NCBI GenBank assembly: GCA_000434055.1
Contig: HF999624.1
Span: 1 to 11,082 of the forward strand
DNA length: 11,082 nucleotides
Direction of reading: 5' to 3'
DNA from: Ruminococcus sp. CAG:488
GTDB taxonomy: Bacteria > Bacillota > Clostridia > Oscillospirales > Acutalibacteraceae
Shown: piece by piece, positions 6,560 to 11,082 of the stretch
Position numbering within the stretch: position 1 is the first letter of the stretch
How the letters are laid out: each line of letters begins with the position of its first letter
Position numbers and translations under genes: made by a program
The notes under the pieces: generated by a model
Seen by the model: the letters and a program-made list of their open reading frames with translations, nothing else
What the model was told of the DNA's origin: nothing
The model's database searches: none

Positions 6560-7410
6560 AGGCATCAATAAAGTATCAAGTAATCTTTAAGCATAAGGAC
6601 AAGTATAGCATAAACTCAATGTGCAAATTCTTTGGAGTATCTCGAAGTGGATATTATGCTTTTTTAAAGCGAATGGATACACCTGACAGAGATTTGCCAT
6701 TAGCCGAAAAGATAAGAGAATGCCAGGAAGAAAGTCACAGAACATATGGCTATCGCAGAGTACATATATGGCTTGAAAGGCAAGGAATATACAGCAATTC
6801 TAAAACAGTGTTTCGTGTAATGCAGAAATACAACTTATTGTCTGTAATACGCAGGAAGAAGTTTAAATATGTATCTGAGCATTTACACAAATATCCTAAC
6901 TTGCTTAACAGAGAGTTTAATGCCGAAAGACCGAACCAAAAATGGGTTACAGATATATCATACATACCGACAACGCAGGGTAATTGCTATCTGTCAGTAA
7001 TTCGTGACCTTTACGACAACAGTATTGTAGCATATCAAATGTCGAAGGATATGACGGTTAAACTTGTGCTTGATACTATTAAAAAAGCGATGAAAAAAGA
7101 AAATGTCACTGCGGAGTTGCAGCTCCACAGTGACCAAGGCTTTCAATATACATCCCATGCATATTACAAGCTGACTAAAGAATACAGCATTTTTCCTTCA
7201 ATGTCAAGACGTGGAAATCCGTATGACAACGCTTTGGCTGAAAATTTCTTTTCTATTCTTAAAACTGAATGCATTTACCGGGCAAAACTTAAAACCTATG
7301 AGGAAGCTCGCCGCCTCATAGGAGAATATATCTATTTCTACAATAACGAAAGGATACAACTAAAAACAAAACTGACTCCGCTTGAAAAACGAAGTCAGTA
7401 TGTTGCTTAA
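6556..7410 (+). CDS. IS3-family transposase OrfB (DDE integrase core)
   Basis: A 284-residue catalytic transposase subunit. Residues about 48-105 are an HTH_21-type segment (EKIRECQEESHRTYGYRRVH). Residues about 122-280 are the retroviral-integrase-like core, with the three metal-binding acids Asp133 (WVTDISYIPT), Asp193 (LHSDQG) and Glu229 (NALAENFFSILKTE). The last two are separated by 35 residues, the D35E spacing of this family. All catalytic residues are present and the length is normal, so this part looks intact. The start is a GTG overlapping the orfA stop (GTGA), in the -1 frame relative to the orfA tail. There is no classic slippery run at that junction, so reinitiation after orfA is the simplest way to express it; an OrfAB fusion is not excluded. 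Confidence 0.92.
   Translation: MKASIKYQVIFKHKDKYSINSMCKFFGVSRSGYYAFLKRMDTPDRDLPLAEKIRECQEESHRTYGYRRVHIWLERQGIYSNSKTVFRVMQKYNLLSVIRRKKFKYVSEHLHKYPNLLNREFNAERPNQKWVTDISYIPTTQGNCYLSVIRDLYDNSIVAYQMSKDMTVKLVLDTIKKAMKKENVTAELQLHSDQGFQYTSHAYYKLTKEYSIFPSMSRRGNPYDNALAENFFSILKTECIYRAKLKTYEEARRLIGEYIYFYNNERIQLKTKLTPLEKRSQYVA
7371..7399 (+). repeat. Hairpin at the 3' end of orfB
   Basis: ACTGACTCCG (7371-7380) pairs with CGAAGTCAGT (7390-7399) at 9 of 10 positions with a 9-base loop. It overlaps the last codons of orfB and is not followed by a T-tract, so it is not a clear terminator. It could stabilise the mRNA end. Confidence 0.4.
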
Positions 7411-7495
7411 AATTTTATTCTTTTTGCAATAAACTCTGTTTTTGTACTGTCCGCATAAATTGGAGCAGTTCATTTCGTCACTGCCTGTTTGTTTA

Positions 7496-8524
7496 TTACA
7501 GCTTATCTGCTATCTCAAAGATGAGCTTTTCTGTCTTTTCCCAGCCGAGGCACGGGTCGGTGATGGACCGGCCGTAAACGTCGCCGTCCGTTTTCTGTGC
7601 TCCGTCCTCAATGTAGCTTTCTATCATTAGACCCTTGCAGAGCTTTTTGATGTCGGGATTTTCCCTCATGCTGTGGATAACGTCAAGAGCTATTCTCGGC
7701 TGTTCTCTGAACTTTTTGCCTGAATTTGAATGGTTCGTGTCAACAATTACGGCAGGATTTTCAAGTCCCGACTTCTGATAAAGCTCATTGAGTTTAACGA
7801 GATCCTCATAGTGATAGTTTGACACATTCTGTCCGTCGGTAGTCTGGAAGCCCCTGAGAATTGCATGGGAAAGCGGATTGCCGAGGCTCTCAACCTCCCA
7901 GCCGCGATAGATAAATGTATGGCTGTGATGACCCGCAGTAATGGCATTCATCATAATGGAGAGGTCGCCGCCTGTCGGGTTTTTAAGTCCGACGGGAACA
8001 TCAAGTCCGCTCGCCGTAAGTCTGTGCTGCTGATTTTCAACCGATCTTGCGCCGACGGCAACGTACGAAAGCAAATCCGAAAGATATCTGTGATTGTCGG
8101 GATAGAGCATCTCGTCGGCAGAGGAAAGTCCGTAATCCCTGAGCGAGCTCATATGAAGCTGACGAATCGCAACAATACCCTTGAGCATATCGGGGTGTGA
8201 GTTCGGGTCGGGCTGGTGAAGCATACCCTTATAGCCGTCGCCCGTTGTCCTCGGCTTGTTGGTGTAAATTCTCGGTATGATAATAATTTTATCCTCAACC
8301 TGTTCGCTGACCTTTTTCAGTCTGCCGATATAGTCGAGAACCGAGTCGTTTCTGTCCGCCGAGCATGGGCCGATAACAAGCAGAAACTTGTCGCTCTTGC
8401 CCTCAAAAACGTCCTTGATTTCTTTGTCTCGCTTTGCCTTGACAGTCTTCATGCTGTCGGTCACGGGATAGTGCGCTTTTACGTCCTGCGGTATCGGCAG
8501 CTTATGGTAAAATTTCATGTTCAT
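7496..8524 (-). CDS. aroF: DAHP synthase, class I (AroF/AroG type)
   Basis: 3-deoxy-7-phosphoheptulonate synthase catalyses the first step of the shikimate pathway: phosphoenolpyruvate plus erythrose 4-phosphate gives DAHP, in the cytoplasm. The protein has 342 residues, close to the about 350 of E. coli AroF/AroG/AroH. Metal ligands expected for the family are present: Cys54 (GPCSADRND), His265 (DTNHSN), Glu302 (IESYIEDG) and Asp323 (DPCLGW). The substrate-binding segment NKPRTTGDGYKG is at 89-100 and GARSVENQQHR at 158-168. Asp175 stands in the ASGL-x-VPVG segment where I recall E. coli AroG having Ser180, a feedback-site residue, so effector choice cannot be assumed. The start is the first ATG, with AAAGGA about 10 bases upstream; an ATG two codons later is possible. 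It is the last gene of the aroA-tyrA-aroF cluster, 24 bases after tyrA. No terminator lies between its stop and the IS. The paralogue letter is uncertain. Confidence 0.92.
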   Translation of the reverse strand: MNMKFYHKLPIPQDVKAHYPVTDSMKTVKAKRDKEIKDVFEGKSDKFLLVIGPCSADRNDSVLDYIGRLKKVSEQVEDKIIIIPRIYTNKPRTTGDGYKGMLHQPDPNSHPDMLKGIVAIRQLHMSSLRDYGLSSADEMLYPDNHRYLSDLLSYVAVGARSVENQQHRLTASGLDVPVGLKNPTGGDLSIMMNAITAGHHSHTFIYRGWEVESLGNPLSHAILRGFQTTDGQNVSNYHYEDLVKLNELYQKSGLENPAVIVDTNHSNSGKKFREQPRIALDVIHSMRENPDIKKLCKGLMIESYIEDGAQKTDGDVYGRSITDPCLGWEKTEKLIFEIADKL

Positions 8525-8548
8525 AATATATCAATCCTTTGCTTTAAT

Positions 8549-9421
8549 TTACTCATTTACTTTGGGTTTATCAAATTTCTCTCTGCGCTGTGTGGAAATT
8601 TTCATCATTTCGCACATACCGTCTTTGTCCTCATTTTCAAGCATGTTGCGAAGCGTCGTGAACTGATTGATGAAGTTATCCATCTCATCAAGAAGAAAAC
8701 GCTTGTTTCTGATAAAAAGCTCACTCCACATTTCACCGTTGATTTTGGCGATTCTCGTGAGGTCACGGAACGAGTCGCCCGTGTAAGCCTCAAATCCCGG
8801 AGTGTCGTTCGTGCACATCAGCGAGACGGCAATACAGTGGGTCAACTGCGAAAGAAAAGCAATCATTCGGTCATGGGATTCTGCATCAAGCACACTGATG
8901 CGGTAAAAACCAAGCTCCTCGCCGAGCTTTTTGCAGCATTCAATCGCTTCCTCGGAATTTTTCTCGGTGGGTACAACAATGTAGTTTGCGCCGTGAAAAA
9001 CCGATTCGTCGCTGTGTCTTACTCCGCTGCGCTCACGGCCTGCCATCGGGTGAGCCGCAATGAACTCGACACCCTCGGGCATAAGCGCCTGCGCATCCGA
9101 AAGAATACAGCTTTTGACACCCGTTACGTCGGTGCAAAGCGTTCCTTTTTTAATCATTGAACCGTATTTTTTCAGCCATTCGATAAATGTGTGCGGATAA
9201 AGTGAAAAAACTATCACGTCCGCCCATGCAAGATACTCCTTTGTAACCGCCGTTGTACCGTCCTCAAGGAAGCCCTTGTCTATTGCATATTCAATGTCAC
9301 TGCTGTCAAGGGTAATTGCCCTGACCTTGTAGCCCTTTTTAGTCAGCGCCTTAGCATAGCTTCCGCCGATAAGTCCGAGACCGACTATGAGAATTTTTGT
9401 TTTGTTATTTATCTGTTTCAT
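8549..9421 (-). CDS. tyrA: Prephenate dehydrogenase
   Basis: This enzyme oxidatively decarboxylates prephenate to 4-hydroxyphenylpyruvate using NAD(P)+, the committed step to tyrosine. The protein has 290 residues. The N-terminal Rossmann fold shows ILIVGLGLIGGSYAKAL (GxGxxG at about 14-19). The catalytic region has HPMAGRERSG with His124, and further conserved segments SQLTHCIA (His195) and SFRDLTRIA (Arg219). It is a stand-alone dehydrogenase: there is no chorismate mutase domain in front and no C-terminal ACT regulatory domain, so feedback by tyrosine, if any, must act at the active site or elsewhere. The start ATG is one base after the aroA stop, and its ribosome binding site (AAGG) lies in the end of aroA, so translation of the two is probably coupled. 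Arogenate dehydrogenase activity cannot be excluded from sequence. Confidence 0.92.
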   Translation of the reverse strand: MKQINNKTKILIVGLGLIGGSYAKALTKKGYKVRAITLDSSDIEYAIDKGFLEDGTTAVTKEYLAWADVIVFSLYPHTFIEWLKKYGSMIKKGTLCTDVTGVKSCILSDAQALMPEGVEFIAAHPMAGRERSGVRHSDESVFHGANYIVVPTEKNSEEAIECCKKLGEELGFYRISVLDAESHDRMIAFLSQLTHCIAVSLMCTNDTPGFEAYTGDSFRDLTRIAKINGEMWSELFIRNKRFLLDEMDNFINQFTTLRNMLENEDKDGMCEMMKISTQRREKFDKPKVNE

Positions 9422-9422
9422 A

Positions 9423-10628
9423 TTAACCTTCTTCTGTTTCTATTCCGAGAGAATTGAGCATTGTGAAAAACTGCGGCATACTCTTTGAAACCGCCTGAGC
9501 TCCGTTGATTCTGCCGCCGAACCTCGTCAGCAGAACTGCAAGCGACATTACTATTCTGTGGTCGTTGTGACCGTCAAGAGCTTCATTCGGCGCATGGATA
9601 CCGGACGGGTCAACGGTTATCGTATTTTCTTCAACCGTGACCTTGACGCCGAGCTTTTTAAGCTCACAAGCCATTGCATTTCCTCTGTCGCTCTCCTTGA
9701 TTTTCAGCCTTGCCGTGTCGGTGAGCGTCACACCGTTAAGACAGGCGGCAAGTGCCATAAGTATCGGTCCGAGATCGGGGCAGTCCTTGATTGAGATCTC
9801 AGGCTTGCCCGATTTAAGCATCGGGAAAAGCGAATTCCACACCCTGTCTCCCTGACATGAATTTTCATTGAGATTGTCGAGCTTCACATTGCCGCCGATG
9901 AAATTCAATGCGCCGAAAAAAGCCGCACCCGATTCGTCCGCTTCAACGTTTATTACGCCCGGACTCCGACGAATTTGCGAGCCTTTTATAAACCATTCGC
10001 GCTCGGATATCTTTTTAATAACGATTCCGAAAGCGGCAAGCGAAGCAACAGTCATGTCGATATACGAAAGGCTCTCCGGCTCGGTCGTGAGCCTTATCAC
10101 GCTGTCACCGTCAAGGGTCGGAAGTGCAAGCATCAGACCCGTTATAAACTGACTGCTTATGTTGCCGGGAACCTCGTATCTCCCTGCCTTCAAGTCGCCG
10201 CAAACGGTGATTTTTTCGCCGTCCGACTGCCATAAAAAGCCGTTTTTTTTGCAGATTTCACTGTAAACGGAATGAGGTCTTTCGATAAGCCTCGGCGAAC
10301 CGTAAAGCTCCGTTTTCACCGAGTCGAGACAAAGCGGAATCATAAACCGAAGCGTGCTTCCGCTCTCTCTGCAATAAAGCCTGCGCGGGGTCTCTCCCCT
10401 GCCGTTCATTCCGTGAACCGTGCACCTGCCTTCGGAATATTCAATTCCTGCGCCGAGCGTTCTGAGGCAGTCAACCGTTGCGCCGATGTCCTCATTGAGC
10501 GACAGACCGTTGATTACAGTTTCGCCGTCGGTCAGAGCGGCATTGATAAGCAAGCGATGAGCAACACTCTTTGACGACGGAATCGAAACGTCTCCGGACG
10601 CCGTTCCTTTTTTTATTGTTATGTTCAT
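9423..10628 (-). CDS. aroA: EPSP synthase (3-phosphoshikimate 1-carboxyvinyltransferase)
   Basis: It joins phosphoenolpyruvate and shikimate 3-phosphate to make EPSP, the sixth shikimate step, in the cytoplasm. It has 401 residues, slightly shorter than E. coli AroA (427). Recognisable motifs in order: IPSSKSVAHR (Lys20, Ser21, Arg25), CRESGSTLRF at 86-95, SPRLIERP at 111-118, GNISSQF at 155-161, DLGP with Asp285, KESDR at 311-315 and HNDHRIVMS at 354-362. These are the expected substrate and catalytic segments. The PEP loop keeps the glycine (Gly90) that is altered in glyphosate-tolerant enzymes but has Phe95 where E. coli has Pro101, so herbicide response should not be assumed. It is the first gene of aroA-tyrA-aroF. 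The ATG has GGAG 8 bases upstream, directly behind a small hairpin at 10643-10668. Confidence 0.93.
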   Translation of the reverse strand: MNITIKKGTASGDVSIPSSKSVAHRLLINAALTDGETVINGLSLNEDIGATVDCLRTLGAGIEYSEGRCTVHGMNGRGETPRRLYCRESGSTLRFMIPLCLDSVKTELYGSPRLIERPHSVYSEICKKNGFLWQSDGEKITVCGDLKAGRYEVPGNISSQFITGLMLALPTLDGDSVIRLTTEPESLSYIDMTVASLAAFGIVIKKISEREWFIKGSQIRRSPGVINVEADESGAAFFGALNFIGGNVKLDNLNENSCQGDRVWNSLFPMLKSGKPEISIKDCPDLGPILMALAACLNGVTLTDTARLKIKESDRGNAMACELKKLGVKVTVEENTITVDPSGIHAPNEALDGHNDHRIVMSLAVLLTRFGGRINGAQAVSKSMPQFFTMLNSLGIETEEG

Positions 10629-10642
10629 AATATCATCTCCAT

Positions 10643-10668
10643 AATACTTCTCTCAGCAAAGAAGTATT
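10643..10668 (-). promoter_or_regulatory. Leader hairpin just before the aroA ribosome binding site
   Basis: AATACTTC and GAAGTATT (minus-strand arms 10668-10661 and 10650-10643) form a perfect 8-bp stem with a 10-base loop, ending about 4 bases before the GGAG of aroA. It may affect mRNA stability or ribosome access. No T-box or leader-peptide signature was recognised. Confidence 0.45.
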
Positions 10669-10677
10669 GGCGGTTTT

Positions 10678-10692
10678 TTCTTACCTTGGGTC
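10678..10692. repeat. 15-bp direct repeat, copy 1
   Basis: TTCTTACCTTGGGTC, identical to 10915-10929. The two copies bracket about 220 bases of palindrome-rich sequence upstream of aroA. Confidence 0.75.
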
Positions 10693-10840
10693 ATTCAAGC
10701 GGAGACTGAAAACAGTTCAACTTTAAAGCGCACCCGTGAGAGGTGCCCACGCTCAAAGAAAATCTCATCAGATTTTTTGCAAAACCCCTCAGTCGGCTTC
10801 GCCGCCAGCGTCTTGCTGCGGCTCGGTCATGCTCCGGCTC

Positions 10841-10861
10841 TGAACGTCCACCGGACGTTCA
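10841..10861. repeat. Perfect 9-bp palindrome
   Basis: TGAACGTCC (10841-10849) and GGACGTTCA (10853-10861) are separated by three bases. It lies in the GC-richer core between the two direct-repeat copies and resembles REP-type elements. Confidence 0.65.
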
Positions 10862-10914
10862 TTCACTACCGTCGCGCCGCTTCGCTACCCTACAGGGTCG
10901 CCCAACCTATTTTC

Positions 10915-10929
10915 TTCTTACCTTGGGTC
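10915..10929. repeat. 15-bp direct repeat, copy 2
   Basis: TTCTTACCTTGGGTC, identical to 10678-10692. Its last five bases form the start of the palindrome at 10925-10946. Confidence 0.75.
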
Positions 10930-10946
10930 GATGTGGGCATCGACCC
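10925..10946. repeat. Perfect 9-bp palindrome with 4-base loop
   Basis: GGGTCGATG (10925-10933) and CATCGACCC (10938-10946) flank TGGG. On the minus strand it reads as part of a TGTAGGGGTCGATG... unit, a form typical of dispersed clostridial repeats. There is no T-tract, so it is not a standard terminator. Confidence 0.65.
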
Positions 10947-10968
10947 CTACAAATTGAGCATTTCTTAA

Positions 10969-10997
10969 ATCACATCGTTTTCAGACCAATCTGTCAA
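10969..10997 (-). promoter_or_regulatory. Possible promoter of the aro operon
   Basis: Minus-strand TTGACA (10997-10992), 17 bases, then TGTGAT (10974-10969), which matches the -10 consensus at 4 of 6. It would give a leader of about 335 bases containing the palindrome cluster. No better promoter was found nearer aroA; the operon could also be transcribed from beyond the window. Confidence 0.3.
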
Positions 10998-11082
10998 TAG
11001 AATATCAACCATTGACGAGAGATTTTTTCGTTAGGCGGATTTTGTTCTCCGAAGGCAATATTCTTATATGCCGAGAGGGACA

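Larger units (their letters stand above)
6153..7453 (+). mobile_element. IS3-family insertion sequence
   Basis: An element of about 1.3 kb with orfA and orfB transposase genes in the IS3 arrangement. Imperfect inverted ends are visible: GGACAATAGAAAAA at 6154-6167 matches the complement of 7439-7452 (GGACAGTACAAAAA) at 12 of 14 positions. The exact outer bases are uncertain by one or two, and no clear 3-4 bp target duplication is seen. A strong hairpin lies between the left end and orfA. The element sits between the kinase gene and the 3' end of aroF, so it interrupts no gene I can identify. The orfA reading frame is interrupted (see that entry), so the copy may be inactive or may need frameshifting. 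Subgroup (IS3 or IS150) was not settled. Confidence 0.85.
10629..11082. other. Non-coding region upstream of aroA, rich in palindromes
   Basis: About 450 bases with no supported gene. Reading frames present are short and run through palindromes. It holds the aroA leader hairpin, two copies of a 15-bp direct repeat, and hairpins at 10730-10746, 10759-10776, 10794-10804, 10841-10861, 10887-10898 and 10925-10946. GC content is higher between about 10780 and 10910 than in the flanks. Two minus-strand frames are open from the right window edge to about 10994-11007 but cannot be judged. Confidence 0.6.

Noticed and set aside
8216..9160. 314-residue plus-strand reading frame opposite aroF/tyrA
   Set aside because: It is the antisense shadow of two well-recognised genes; no ribosome binding site or known domain.
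10743..11000. Short plus-strand reading frames upstream of aroA
   Set aside because: They consist of palindromes and direct repeats and have no ribosome binding site; the peptide is Arg/Pro-rich low-complexity sequence.
10994..11082. Two open minus-strand frames from the right edge
   Set aside because: Both are under 30 codons, truncated by the window and without recognisable motifs, so neither can be called a gene end.
1..11082. CRISPR array, tRNA genes, attachment sites
   Set aside because: No regularly spaced repeats, no tRNA-like cloverleaf with a TTCRA arm, and no integrase-associated site were seen.

Overview
The window looks like a chromosomal piece of an AT-leaning Gram-positive anaerobe of the Clostridia, probably Oscillospiraceae/Ruminococcaceae. 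The evidence is consensus -35/-10 promoters, AGGAGG-type ribosome binding sites, an AgrA/AgrC-style two-component pair, a secreted GLUG-motif protein with Cys-rich repeats and an 'FF..I.KLIK..FK' tail, and a clostridial-style aroA-tyrA-aroF cluster. Genus is not established from sequence alone.

Layout. (1) 1-493: two back-to-back promoters. The minus-strand one is a perfect extended-consensus promoter followed by a hairpin-rich leader leaving the window on the left, most likely toward an rRNA operon. The plus-strand one drives the next gene. (2) 494-1789: a cytoplasmic metallo-beta-lactamase-fold hydrolase of unknown substrate; a TTG start 20 codons upstream is rejected because it is the -35 box. 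(3) 1816-1852: bidirectional terminator. (4) 1924-3588 (minus): secreted GLUG/Cys-rich protein, divergent from (5) 4001-6083 (plus): LytTR response regulator and AgrC-like GHKL histidine kinase, with no agrB/agrD visible. (6) about 6153-7453: an IS3-family insertion sequence with imperfect inverted ends, a terminator-like hairpin that buries the transposase ribosome binding site, and an orfA broken or programmed at an A AAA AAG slippery heptamer. (7) 7496-10628 (minus): aroA-tyrA-aroF, tightly packed, covering the first step of the shikimate pathway (DAHP synthase), the sixth (EPSP synthase) and the tyrosine branch (prephenate dehydrogenase). (8) 10629-11082: non-coding, with a run of small palindromes and a 15-bp exact direct repeat, resembling a dispersed genomic repeat that sits in the aro leader.

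How it fits together. The aro genes and the hydrolase look like host backbone. The section from about 1.9 to 7.45 kb is visibly more AT-rich and holds the surface protein, the orphan sensor system and the IS, so it reads as an accessory insert. The sensor pair plausibly responds to an extracellular signal and may control the divergent surface protein; this is inferred from arrangement only. The IS lies 69 bp after the kinase gene and 42 bp beyond the end of aroF, and its left-end hairpin could stop transcription from either side. I see no clearly new multi-gene system. The best leads are the IS expression controls, the repeat next to the IS end, the structured leader at the left edge and the palindrome cluster upstream of aroA.
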